From Pseudomonas sp. PDM05 (GTDB lineage: Bacteria > Pseudomonadota > Gammaproteobacteria > Pseudomonadales > Pseudomonadaceae), in the NCBI RefSeq assembly GCF_014851685.1, contig NZ_JACVAC010000012.1, positions 62,001 to 126,000 of the forward strand: 64,000 nucleotides of DNA, read 5' to 3'. Every line of letters begins with the position of its first letter. Positions within the stretch are counted from its first letter, which is position 1. The translations under genes and the position numbers were made by a program. The notes beneath the pieces are model-generated. The model saw only the letters and a program-made list of their open reading frames with translations. It searched no databases and was not told where the DNA came from. Below are positions 44,935-54,100 of this stretch, piece by piece.

Positions 44935-45756
44935 ATGCTGGAACCTATTTTCGACGCAGGCAGTGGCCGCGAGGCCATCGGCCTTGGCCAGGCGGCAGGC
45001 CCGGGCCTGAATACGCGCCACGGCACCATCCTGACCCTGGAAGACATCAGCGTCAGCTTTGATGGTTTCAAGGCGCTCAACAACCTGAACCTGTACATCG
45101 GCGTTGGCGAATTGCGTTGCATCATCGGCCCCAACGGCGCGGGCAAGACCACCCTGATGGATGTGATCACCGGCAAGACCCGGCCCAGCCACGGCACCGC
45201 CTGGTTCGGCGAAAACCTCGACCTCACGGGCATGAGCGAAGTGCAGATCGCCCAGGCCGGTATCGGCCGCAAGTTCCAGAAACCCACGGTGTTCGAAGCC
45301 TTGAGCGTGTTCGAAAACCTGGAGCTGGCTCAGAAGACCGACAAATCCGTATGGGCCAGCCTGCGTGCGCGCCTGAGTGGTGCGCAGAAAGACCGCATCG
45401 ATGAAGTGCTCGACACCATCCGCCTGAGCGCCTCGGCACAGCGCCCGGCGGGGCTGTTGTCCCACGGGCAAAAGCAGTTCCTGGAAATCGGCATGCTGCT
45501 GGTGCAGGACCCGCAACTGTTGCTGCTCGACGAACCTGTGGCGGGCATGACCGACGCCGAAACCGAGTTCACCGCCGAACTGTTCAAGCGCCTGGCGGGC
45601 AAGCATTCGCTGATGGTGGTGGAGCACGACATGGGGTTTGTCGGCTCGATTGCCGACCATGTGACCGTGTTGCACCAGGGCAGCGTGCTGGCCGAGGGGT
45701 CGTTGGAACAGGTACAGGAAAACGAGCGCGTCATTGAGGTGTACCTCGGTCGCTAA
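44935..45756 (+). CDS. urtD: Urea ABC transporter, ATP-binding protein UrtD
   Basis: One of two ATPases of the urea importer, 273 residues, LivG type. Walker A is GPNGAGKTTLMD, and the signature region is LLSHGQKQFLEIGM, where SHGQK replaces the usual SGGQQ as in other UrtD proteins. Walker B is LLLLDEPVAGM. ATG 44935 has GAGGAA just upstream; an ATG at 44923 overlapping urtC is a possible alternative. A REPIN lies between this gene and urtE. Confidence 0.95.
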   Translation: MLEPIFDAGSGREAIGLGQAAGPGLNTRHGTILTLEDISVSFDGFKALNNLNLYIGVGELRCIIGPNGAGKTTLMDVITGKTRPSHGTAWFGENLDLTGMSEVQIAQAGIGRKFQKPTVFEALSVFENLELAQKTDKSVWASLRARLSGAQKDRIDEVLDTIRLSASAQRPAGLLSHGQKQFLEIGMLLVQDPQLLLLDEPVAGMTDAETEFTAELFKRLAGKHSLMVVEHDMGFVGSIADHVTVLHQGSVLAEGSLEQVQENERVIEVYLGR

Positions 45757-45777
45757 CCCAGACAAGCACTTGCTTTA

Positions 45778-45866
45778 TGTGGGAGCGGGCTTGCTCGCGA
45801 ATGCGGTGTATCAGTCACTACACCTTTCACTGACACACCGCATTCGCGAGCAAGCCCGCTCCCACA
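45778..45866. repeat. REPIN between urtD and urtE
   Basis: A complete inverted REP pair starting 22 bases after the urtD stop and ending 23 bases before urtE. It splits the two ATPase genes of one transporter. Confidence 0.92.
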
Positions 45867-45889
45867 AGGGATTTGAGGAGAGTTGGAAG

Positions 45890-46588
45890 ATGTTGCAAGT
45901 CGAAAAATTGCACCAGTACTACGGCGGTAGCCACATCCTGCGTGGGCTTTCATTTGATGTGAAAGTCGGTGAAGTCACCTGCCTGCTCGGGCGTAACGGC
46001 GTGGGCAAGACCACCTTGCTCAAATGCCTGATGGGCCTGCTGCCCGCCAAGGAAGGCGTGGTGAACTGGGAAGGCAAGGCCATCACCACGTTCAAGCCGC
46101 ACCAGCGCGTGTATGCCGGGATCGCCTATGTGCCCCAGGGCCGGGAGATTTTCGGGCGGCTGACGGTGGAAGAAAACCTGCTGATGGGCCTGGCGCGCTT
46201 CCCCGGTGCCGAAGCCAAGGAAGTCCCGGCCTTCATCTACGAGCTGTTCCCGGTGCTGCTGCAAATGAAACACCGGCGTGGCGGCGACCTGTCCGGCGGC
46301 CAGCAGCAACAGTTGGCCATCGGCCGCGCGCTGGCCAGCCGTCCACGCCTGCTGATCCTCGATGAGCCCACCGAAGGCATCCAGCCCTCGGTGATCAAGG
46401 AGATCGGCGCGGTGATCAAGAAACTCGCCGAGCGTGGCGACATGGCGATCCTGCTGGTGGAGCAGTTCTACGACTTTGCCGCCGAACTGGCCGACCAGTA
46501 CCTGGTGATGTCCCGTGGCGAAATCGTGCAGCAGGGCCGTGGCGAAAATATGGAAAGCGAAGGTGTACGCGGCCTGGTTACGATCTAA
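45890..46588 (+). CDS. urtE: Urea ABC transporter, ATP-binding protein UrtE
   Basis: The second ATPase of the urea importer, 232 residues, LivF type. MLQVEKLHQYYGGSHILRGL opens the domain. Walker A is GRNGVGKTTLLKC, the signature LSGGQQQQLAIGRAL and Walker B LLILDEPTEGIQPS. ATG 45890 lies after GAGGAGAG. A longer frame upstream runs through the REPIN and is not the gene. ureD starts 31 bases downstream, so uptake and urease assembly may share transcription. Confidence 0.95.
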   Translation: MLQVEKLHQYYGGSHILRGLSFDVKVGEVTCLLGRNGVGKTTLLKCLMGLLPAKEGVVNWEGKAITTFKPHQRVYAGIAYVPQGREIFGRLTVEENLLMGLARFPGAEAKEVPAFIYELFPVLLQMKHRRGGDLSGGQQQQLAIGRALASRPRLLILDEPTEGIQPSVIKEIGAVIKKLAERGDMAILLVEQFYDFAAELADQYLVMSRGEIVQQGRGENMESEGVRGLVTI

Positions 46589-46619
46589 TCTGTAGCGTCC
46601 TAACGATAAGCACAACGAC

Positions 46620-47453
46620 ATGAACCTGCCCTCTGCCCTGTTCACCCCCAGCTGGCACGCCGAGCTCAACCTCGGCTACGCCCGCTTCGGCGACACGACG
46701 CGCCCGGTGATGCGCCGCCACCTCGGCCCGCTGCGTGTGCAAAAACACCTGTACGCCGAAGGCCCCGAGGTGTGCCAGCACATCATCGTGCACCCGCCCG
46801 GCGGGATTGCCGGCGGTGACCGCCTGGACATCAGCGCCCACGTCGGCAGCGGCGCCTGGGCGCAATTGACCAGCCCCGGCGCGGCCAAGTGGTATCGCGC
46901 CAGCGGCCCGGCGTTTCAACAACTCGAGCTCACGGTTGAAACCGGCGCGACCCTGGAATGGCTGCCCCAGGAAACCATCGTATTCAGCGCGGCCCAGGCC
47001 GAACTCACCACGCGCATCGCGCTGCAGGGCGATGCACGCCTGTTCTACTGGGACGTGATCGCCCTCGGCCGCCCGGCCAGCGGCGAGCGTTTTGACCTGG
47101 GGCACTTCCAATCGCACCTGGACATCCGCCGCGACGGCCAGTTGCTTTGGCATGAGCGCCAGCGCATTGTCGGCGCCGACGCTTTGCTCGACTCGCCGAT
47201 CGGGCTGGACGGACAACCGGTGTTTGCCACGTTGCTGCTCACGGGTGACATCGACCCTGAACTGCTCGAACAATGCCGCGCCTTGCCCCATGCGGTGCGC
47301 GGCGACCTGACGCAATTGCCCGGCTTGCTGGTGGCCCGCTGCCTGGCCGCTGAGGCGCTGGTGGCAAGGGCATGGCTGATTGATTTATGGAAATTGCTGC
47401 GCCCTGCCGTACTGGGTCGCGAAGCGGTCGCCCCACGAATCTGGAGCACATGA
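46620..47453 (+). CDS. ureD: Urease accessory protein UreD
   Basis: UreD binds urease apoprotein and, with UreF and UreG, helps load nickel into the active site. The 277-residue length is normal. Family stretches are RHLGPLRVQKHLYAEGPEVC, HPPGGIAGGDRLDI and ATLEWLPQETIVF; ARLFYWDVIALGRPASGE is also typical. ureE, ureF and ureG are not in this window and must lie elsewhere, as recalled for PAO1. A REPIN follows before ureA. Confidence 0.95.
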   Translation: MNLPSALFTPSWHAELNLGYARFGDTTRPVMRRHLGPLRVQKHLYAEGPEVCQHIIVHPPGGIAGGDRLDISAHVGSGAWAQLTSPGAAKWYRASGPAFQQLELTVETGATLEWLPQETIVFSAAQAELTTRIALQGDARLFYWDVIALGRPASGERFDLGHFQSHLDIRRDGQLLWHERQRIVGADALLDSPIGLDGQPVFATLLLTGDIDPELLEQCRALPHAVRGDLTQLPGLLVARCLAAEALVARAWLIDLWKLLRPAVLGREAVAPRIWST

Positions 47454-47478
47454 AGATCCAAAGATGGGAATCGGCTTG

Positions 47479-47567
47479 TGTGGGAGCGGGCTTGCTCGCG
47501 AATGCGGTGGATCAGCAACAGATGCATTGACTGACACACTGCATTCGCGAGCAAGCCCGCTCCCACA
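47479..47567. repeat. REPIN between ureD and ureA
   Basis: A complete inverted REP pair flanked on the left by a partial REP ending CGGCTTG (47472-47478) and on the right by CAAGCTC, its near mirror. The element therefore seems to sit inside an older, decayed REP pair. Confidence 0.92.
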
Positions 47568-47630
47568 CAAGCTCTCTCAACATGTGATCTCTGGTGTATT
47601 TGAGAATGTATTGATTAAGGACCTTGAACC

Positions 47631-47933
47631 ATGGACCTGACCCCACGGGAAAAAGACAAACTGCTGATCTTCACCGCCGGCCTGGTCGCCGAGCGTCGCC
47701 TCGCGCGTGGCGTGAAGCTCAACTACCCGGAGACCATCGCCTACATCTCCGCCGCGCTGCTGGAAGGCGCCCGCGATGGCCGCACGGTGGCCGACCTGAT
47801 GCACTTGGGCACCACCCTGCTCAGCCGCGAACAAGTGATGGAAGGCATCCCGGAAATGATCCCGGACATCCAGGTGGAAGCCACCTTTCCCGACGGCACC
47901 AAGCTCGTCACCGTCCACCAGCCCATCGCGTGA
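47631..47933 (+). CDS. ureA: Urease gamma subunit
   Basis: The 100-residue gamma subunit of nickel urease, which splits urea into ammonia and carbamate. The sequence from MDLTPREKDKLLIFTAGLVA through LKLNYPETIAYISAALLEGARD-like residues to the end FPDGTKLVTVHQPI matches the family throughout. Length is standard. An acetyltransferase gene follows nine bases later. Confidence 0.98.
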   Translation: MDLTPREKDKLLIFTAGLVAERRLARGVKLNYPETIAYISAALLEGARDGRTVADLMHLGTTLLSREQVMEGIPEMIPDIQVEATFPDGTKLVTVHQPIA

Positions 47934-47942
47934 GGCACGGCC

Positions 47943-48455
47943 ATGATTCGTGATGCACTTGAAAGCGACCTGCCGGCGATCCGCGACATCTACAACGATG
48001 CGGTGCTGAATACGACGGCGATCTGGAACGAGCAACCCGTGGACCTGGCTAACCGCCAAGCCTGGTTCAACGCCCGCCAGGCGCAGCGCTATCCGATCCT
48101 GGTGTCGGTGGAAAACGGTGAAGTCACCGGCTACGCCTCGTTCGGTGACTGGCGGCCCTTCGAAGGCTTCCGCTACAGCGTCGAACACTCGGTGTACGTG
48201 CGCAACGACCAGCGCGGCAAGGGCCTTGGCCCGCTGTTGATGCAAGCCCTGATCGCGCGCGCGCGCAGCGCTGGCAAACACGTGATGGTCGCCGCCATCG
48301 AAAGCGGCAACCAGGCCTCGATCCGCCTGCACGAGCGCCTGGGCTTCGTCACCACCGGGCAGATGCCGCAGGTGGGCATCAAGTTCGGCCGCTGGCTGGA
48401 CCTGACCTTCATGCAACTGGCGTTGAACCCGGGTGCCGAGCCGCCCAAGGAGTGA
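47943..48455 (+). CDS. GNAT acetyltransferase, methionine sulfoximine/phosphinothricin type
   Basis: A 170-residue GNAT enzyme of the Pat/MddA family. MIRDALESDLPAIRDIYNDA and WFNARQAQRYPILV are typical; the acetyl-CoA loop is VRNDQRGKGLGPLLMQALI, and GNQASIRLHERLGFVTTGQM marks the family. Related Pseudomonas enzymes acetylate methionine sulfoximine and phosphinothricin, which inhibit glutamine synthetase. The place between ureA and ureB is conserved with PAO1 (recalled as PA4866). A role in guarding nitrogen assimilation is therefore reasonable but inferred. Confidence 0.88.
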   Translation: MIRDALESDLPAIRDIYNDAVLNTTAIWNEQPVDLANRQAWFNARQAQRYPILVSVENGEVTGYASFGDWRPFEGFRYSVEHSVYVRNDQRGKGLGPLLMQALIARARSAGKHVMVAAIESGNQASIRLHERLGFVTTGQMPQVGIKFGRWLDLTFMQLALNPGAEPPKE

Positions 48456-48460
48456 GATCG

Positions 48461-48994
48461 ATGAGCGCTACACAACTGCGTCGAGTCAATGCTGAAAGTT
48501 TTGCCCACTACCGCCTGGGCTTGATCGAGCTGTTGCTGGACGCGGTCAGGCACGGCGCGTCGGTCGGGTTCATGGCCGACTTCGACGAGGCTCAGGCCCG
48601 CACCTATTTGAGCGGCGTGCAGGCGAGCATCGAAGACGCCAGCCTGTTGCTGTGGGTGGTGGTACGCGATGAACACGTGATCGCCAGCGTGCAATTGGCG
48701 CTGTGCCAGAAGGCCAACGGCTTGAACCGCGCCGAGGTGCAAAAACTGCTGGTGCACAGCAGCGCACGGCGCCACGGCCTCGGCCAACAGTTGATGAACA
48801 CCCTGGAACTCGCCGCACGCCAGTACAAGCGCGGCCTGCTGTACCTGGACACCGAGGCCGGCTCACCGGCCGAAGCGTTCTACCAGTCGTTGCGCTACAC
48901 CAAGATCGGTGAGTTGCCCGACTACTGCCAAAGCCCGGACGGGCGCTACAGCCCGACCGCCATCTACTTCAAGACCCTGGGGCAACCCTCATGA
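48461..48994 (+). CDS. GNAT acetyltransferase, substrate unknown
   Basis: A second GNAT enzyme, 177 residues, in the urease gene series. The acetyl-CoA loop is VHSSARRHGLGQQLMNTLEL, followed by LLYLDTEAGSPAEAFYQSL and RYTKIGELPDYCQSPDGRYS. Such a pattern is common to general acetyltransferases and does not show the substrate. ATG 48461 follows AAGGAG at eight bases; a GTG nine bases earlier overlaps the previous stop. Its own stop overlaps the ureB start (ATGA), so it is translated with urease. Confidence 0.85.
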   Translation: MSATQLRRVNAESFAHYRLGLIELLLDAVRHGASVGFMADFDEAQARTYLSGVQASIEDASLLLWVVVRDEHVIASVQLALCQKANGLNRAEVQKLLVHSSARRHGLGQQLMNTLELAARQYKRGLLYLDTEAGSPAEAFYQSLRYTKIGELPDYCQSPDGRYSPTAIYFKTLGQPS

Positions 48995-49296
48995 TTCCTG
49001 GTGAATATCAGATCCAGCCTGGCGACATCGAACTCAACGTCGGCCGCCGTACGATCAGCCTGAGCGTGGCCAACAGTGGCGACCGGCCGATCCAGGTGGG
49101 TTCGCATTACCATTTTTTCGAGACCAATGACGCGCTGACGTTTGACCGCGCGGCGAGCCGTGGCATGCGCTTGAACATTCCGGCGGGGACGGCGGTGCGG
49201 TTTGAGCCGGGGCAGAGTCGCGAGGTGGAGTTGGTGGACTTGAGTGGGGGTCGGCGGGTGTTTGGGTTTGCCGGGCGGATCATGGGTGATCTTTAG
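48991..49296 (+). CDS. ureB: Urease beta subunit
   Basis: The 101-residue beta subunit of urease. MIPGEYQIQPGDIELN, VANSGDRPIQVGSHYHFFE, and FDRAASRGMRLNIPAGTAVRFEPG with the closing VFGFAGRIMGDL cover the whole family profile. Translation is coupled to the acetyltransferase before it by a four-base overlap. A REP pair separates it from ureC, which is unusual for subunits needed in equal amount. Confidence 0.98.
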   Translation: MIPGEYQIQPGDIELNVGRRTISLSVANSGDRPIQVGSHYHFFETNDALTFDRAASRGMRLNIPAGTAVRFEPGQSREVELVDLSGGRRVFGFAGRIMGDL

Positions 49297-49302
49297 GGCC
49301 TC

Positions 49303-49388
49303 TTCGCGAGCAAGCCCGCTCCCACATTTTGACCGCGTTCGCTTGAACAACACCGACTCCATGTGGGAGCGGGCTTGCTCGCGAAAGC
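49303..49388. repeat. Outward-facing REP pair between ureB and ureC
   Basis: An inverted arm (TTCGCGAGCAAGCCCGCTCC) comes first and a direct arm (TGTGGGAGCGGGCTTGCTCG) second, with about 37 bases between. It starts seven bases after ureB and ends 37 bases before ureC. Confidence 0.9.
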
Positions 49389-49425
49389 AGTCTCACATTC
49401 AACACAAATATTTCAGGGCAACCAC

Positions 49426-51126
49426 ATGAAAATCAGCCGCCAAGCCTACGCCGACATGTACGGCCCCACCGTCGGTGACAAGGTCCGCCTGGCCGACACC
49501 GAACTGTTCGTCGAAGTCGAACAGGACTTCACCGTCTACGGCGAAGAAGTCAAATTCGGCGGTGGCAAAGTCATCCGCGACGGCCAGGGCCAGAGCCAAT
49601 TGCTCGCCAGTGAAGTGGTCGACACCCTGATCACCAACGCGCTGATCATCGACCACTGGGGCATCGTCAAGGCTGACGTCGGCCTCAAGAACGGGCGCAT
49701 CCATGCGATCGGCAAGGCCGGCAACCCGGACATCCAGCCCGGCGTGACCATGGCCATCGGCGCCAGCACCGAGGTGATCGCGGGCGAAGGCATGATCCTC
49801 ACCGCCGGCGGCATCGACAGCCATGTGCATTTCATCTGCCCGCAGCAGATCGAAGAAGCGCTGACCAGCGGCGTCACCACCATGATCGGCGGCGGCACGG
49901 GACCGGCCACCGGCACCAATGCGACCACCTGCACCTCGGGCCCATGGCACCTGGCGCGCATGCTCCAGGCCAGTGATTCGTTCCCGATGAACATCGGCTT
50001 CACCGGCAAGGGCAACGCCAGCCTGCCGGACCCGTTGATCGAACAGGTCAAGGCCGGCGCCATCGGTTTGAAGCTGCATGAAGACTGGGGCACCACCCCC
50101 GCAAGCATCGACAACTGCCTGAGCGTGGCCGACGACTACGACGTGCAGGTGGCGATCCACAGCGACACCCTCAACGAGTCGGGCTTCGTCGAAACCACCC
50201 TCGCCGCGCTCAAGGGCCGCACCATCCACACCTATCACACCGAAGGTGCCGGCGGCGGTCACGCGCCAGACATCATCAAGGCCTGCGGCTTCGCCAACGT
50301 GCTGCCCAGCTCGACCAACCCGACACGCCCGTTCACCCGCAACACCATCGACGAACACCTCGACATGCTGATGGTCTGCCACCACCTCGACCCAAGCATT
50401 GCCGAAGACGTGGCCTTCGCCGAAAGCCGCATCCGCCGCGAAACCATCGCCGCCGAAGACATCCTGCACGACCTCGGCGCGTTCTCCATGATCAGTTCCG
50501 ACAGCCAGGCCATGGGCCGCGTCGGCGAGGTGATCACACGCACCTGGCAGACTGCCGACAAGATGAAAAAGCAGCGCGGCCCGCTGCCCGGCGACGGCCC
50601 CGGCAATGACAACTTCCGCGCCAAGCGCTACATCGCCAAGTACACCATCAACCCGGCGATCACCCATGGCGTAAGCCACATTGTCGGCTCCATCGAAGTG
50701 GGCAAGTGGGCCGACCTGGTGCTGTGGCGCCCGGCGTTTTTCGGCATCAAGCCGACCCTGATCCTCAAGGGCGGTGCGATCGCCTCAAGCCTGATGGGCG
50801 ACGCCAACGCCTCGATCCCCACGCCGCAGCCGGTGCACTACCGCCCGATGTTCGCCAGCTTCGGCGCCTCGCTGCACGCCACCAGCCTGACCTTTATCAG
50901 CCAGGCCGCCCATGACGCCGGACTGCCCGCGGCCCTGGGGCTGAAGAAGCAGATTGCCGTGGTAAAGGGCTGCCGCGACGTGCAGAAAACCGACCTGATC
51001 CACAACGATTACCTGCCGGACATCGACGTGGACCCACAGACCTACCAGGTCAAGGCCGACGGCGTGTTGCTATGGTGCGAACCGGCCGAGGTACTGCCAA
51101 TGGCGCAGCGCTATTTCCTGTTCTGA
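49426..51126 (+). CDS. ureC: Urease alpha subunit (catalytic)
   Basis: The 566-residue catalytic subunit with the two-nickel site. GGIDSHVHFICPQQ supplies two His ligands, GAIGLKLHEDWGTTP holds the Lys (residue 216) that is carbamylated, and HTYHTEGAGGGHAPD holds further His ligands. MVCHHLD near 318 is the flap Cys-His pair. The length and the start MKISRQAYADMYGPTVGDK are standard. The stop lies within the last codons of the convergent NEL gene (16-base overlap), so no room remains for a normal terminator. Confidence 0.98.
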   Translation: MKISRQAYADMYGPTVGDKVRLADTELFVEVEQDFTVYGEEVKFGGGKVIRDGQGQSQLLASEVVDTLITNALIIDHWGIVKADVGLKNGRIHAIGKAGNPDIQPGVTMAIGASTEVIAGEGMILTAGGIDSHVHFICPQQIEEALTSGVTTMIGGGTGPATGTNATTCTSGPWHLARMLQASDSFPMNIGFTGKGNASLPDPLIEQVKAGAIGLKLHEDWGTTPASIDNCLSVADDYDVQVAIHSDTLNESGFVETTLAALKGRTIHTYHTEGAGGGHAPDIIKACGFANVLPSSTNPTRPFTRNTIDEHLDMLMVCHHLDPSIAEDVAFAESRIRRETIAAEDILHDLGAFSMISSDSQAMGRVGEVITRTWQTADKMKKQRGPLPGDGPGNDNFRAKRYIAKYTINPAITHGVSHIVGSIEVGKWADLVLWRPAFFGIKPTLILKGGAIASSLMGDANASIPTPQPVHYRPMFASFGASLHATSLTFISQAAHDAGLPAALGLKKQIAVVKGCRDVQKTDLIHNDYLPDIDVDPQTYQVKADGVLLWCEPAEVLPMAQRYFLF

Positions 51127-54100
51127 GACGATCGCCCCATGACCCGGTCTGTCACGCTGCGCAGCACGTTCTTGTGCTCCTCGCCCAGGCTGGCCATGTC
51201 GGCGAAATACTCGTCGTCGCTCATCACCTGCTCCGGGGTGGCCTGCGACGACGATTTGCCCAATATCTGCGCCGATGTGTCGATAGTCGCGCGCAGGTCG
51301 GCCTTTTCCAGCGCAGTCAAACCACCGTCACCCGCCAGCTCTTGTTGAGCGGAGTAGAGGTTGATCAGGGCTTCATTCTTTGCACTCACGGCATCGAACT
51401 CCCTGGGGAAATTCACCTGCACATAGTCAGCCCAGAACGGTTGCTCAATGATGCCTTCACGCAGCAGGTTGCCCCGCTCCAGCGCAATAACGCGGGTGTA
51501 GGCGGCATCCAGCATTTTCGAGGTTACATCGGGTTCCTCGAACCTCATGCTTTTGGACTGCCAGGGCAGGTCCAGGCGGTCCGCCAGCCCGGTCGCGTAC
51601 GCCAAATGAACCTCCACCTCATCAATGCTGCGCACAGCGTTTCCTTGGTCGTCATACTGCTGCACCAAGTCTCCCATCGCGTCGTACTGGGGAAACCTGC
51701 GCCCCTGGGCCAGCAATTCGCCCACCCGGGCGTGGGCGATACGGCCCAATTCATCCAGCCGCGCCTTGCCCTTGGCCAGTTCGAGCATCTCAAGGGCGAT
51801 CAGGCCGGCATCCGGCAAGTCCTGCGCTTCGCGCAGCATGACTTCGATCCCCATCGCATTGAACAACTGCGCGCCCGCATCCACACAGGTGGTGGGCGCG
51901 GTGGCCATCTCAAAGAGCCGCTCGCGCAGCGCCGTGTCGCTGGCCATCGCTTCGAGCATGCGCCAGACCTTGGCGGTCAAATCGATCTTGTAATCGGGGT
52001 GAAACATGTCCGATGACACACTCAGTTTGCGGATCTCGTCAAAAAACGCTTCGCTGCCAATGGCCTCTTCAAGGTCATTCCAGATGGGTTGTTTGCTCAA
52101 CCATTGCTGTTGCGTCATGCCGCTCATCCAATGCGCGCTATCTTGCACGCCGCGTGGCGGAAAGCGCCGGGCGGGGTCCAGGCCTACTGATTCAACATAG
52201 AGACTGAGGGTGCTGCGCACCTGGGGTGTGAGCCAGTCACGCGTCACGACGGTTCTGGCGAGAATTCGTGCCCGATCGGAACCTGGGGCGACATCGGGAA
52301 TGCTGCTCAGGTGATTGCCACTCAGATCAAGCAGAAACTGCCGGGGTCGATGGAAGGCAAACAGGCCCACCGGCCAATCGCGCAAACCACTGCCCGACAA
52401 GTACAACCACGTCAGGCGGGGCATGCGACTGATGTCGATGTTCCTGGACAGTGGATTTCCCTGCAGGGCCAGCCCTTCAATCCGGTGCATGGCACGGATG
52501 TGCAGTGCCGTCTCGCTCGTCAATACAATCGCGTTATCCGACAGTTCCAGGCCTTCAATGCGCGGCATGTTCGCGCACACATCCGGCAAGCGCGTCAGGG
52601 CATTGTTTTCCAGGTTGAGCGTGCGCAGTGCCCGAAAGCTCGACAGGAAGGCGATGCTCTGGTCAGTCAGGCCGCAGCCTGGCAGGTAGACGCTGGAGAC
52701 ATGATCGAAGTTGCCCGGCAAGGCAGGCAGCGTCGCCAGCTGCGCGCCAAGTGCCGGGTCTTCCAGACGGATGCGCTGGCCGCGGTAGTTGCCGCTGATG
52801 TCGGTGTCCCATTCCGCACTTTTGCGCCAAACGTCGCGCAAGGTGTCGTAGATCCTGCGGCGCACACGCAAGGTGGCGCGGTCCCTCGGCCCCTCCACCA
52901 ACCAGCGGCTCAAGGTGCTTTCCAGTTGCTTGTACTCGGTTTCCAGGGCCTTGAGCCAACGGTCGTCCTCAAGGTTGCGACCTTGCAGGTACTCGCTCAA
53001 CTGCGCCGGGTTCATGCTCGGGTACAACGAGCGCACACGCTCCTCGATAAGGCGCCGCCACGTCACGGTGCCACGCCCACTCAGCGGGTAGCCCAAGCGG
53101 TTGTCGGATAAACGCCAAGGCCACCTGAAGAAGGGCTTACGCTCCGGCTGCATGCCCAGCACGCGACGCAGGTTCTGGCGAGGCAACGCCTTTTCGAGGA
53201 TCAGCCCTTTCAACTGCTCGCCCTGCCCCACATGGGGCAGGCCAATGGCATTACGGTGCGCGTCCGGCAGCGCGTGCTGCAAGGCACCAAACAGTCCGTT
53301 GACGCCGTGCAGCGCCTGCCCGCGCCCATCAAATGCCTGGTAACGCCCCGGTGCCTTGTGCACCAGCACTTTGCGCTCGGCCGCATCTTGCGCACCATAG
53401 CTGGCGCGCAAGGCACCCTCGAATTCGCCCTCACGCACTTCCAGGCGCAGAGGCTCTGTCCAGCCGGGAAGGTTCTCCAGACTGTTGAGCACCAACGCTT
53501 CGGTGTCGGGATTGGCCAACCCTTCGAGATACAAACCTTCGTAGGCGTGGACCAGTCGCACTCGCTGTTGCAGCACCCGCGCGCGCTCGGCAAGGTGCAG
53601 CGGCACCCGCGCAGCGCTGGTGAGGGCTTCGCGCTGCGCGGGCGCAACCTCGGCCAACAACTCGCGCACCATCAGGGTGGGCAGGCTCTTGAAGTTGCGT
53701 TGTATAAGCGCCACCGCCGTATCGGTCAGGGGTTGTTGTTCGGTGTACAGGCTACGCATCAGGCGCTCACGCGCCAAAATCGCACGTTCTTGCAAGGCTT
53801 TTTGCACCGCGCCGATACGTGCACCCGCCTCACGAGATGTGTAGCGCCCCACCAGCCGATCCATTTGCGCCTCATCCAGAAAGCCATGGATGCGCTCCGG
53901 CAGTTTCCCGGCCATCAGCTCGGCGCGCCGGATCTGCAGGGTGTCCCGGACGGAGGCGTCCAGGCTTCCATATTTGGCCGACGGTCCACTCAGCGTCTCG
54001 TCGGCAAACACCTCGATTGCCTTGCCGTCGGGCCAGCCCGGCAACTCCACCGCCAACACCGCGGCGTAACCACACAGCGTTTCGGGCAACGCCCCGTCAC

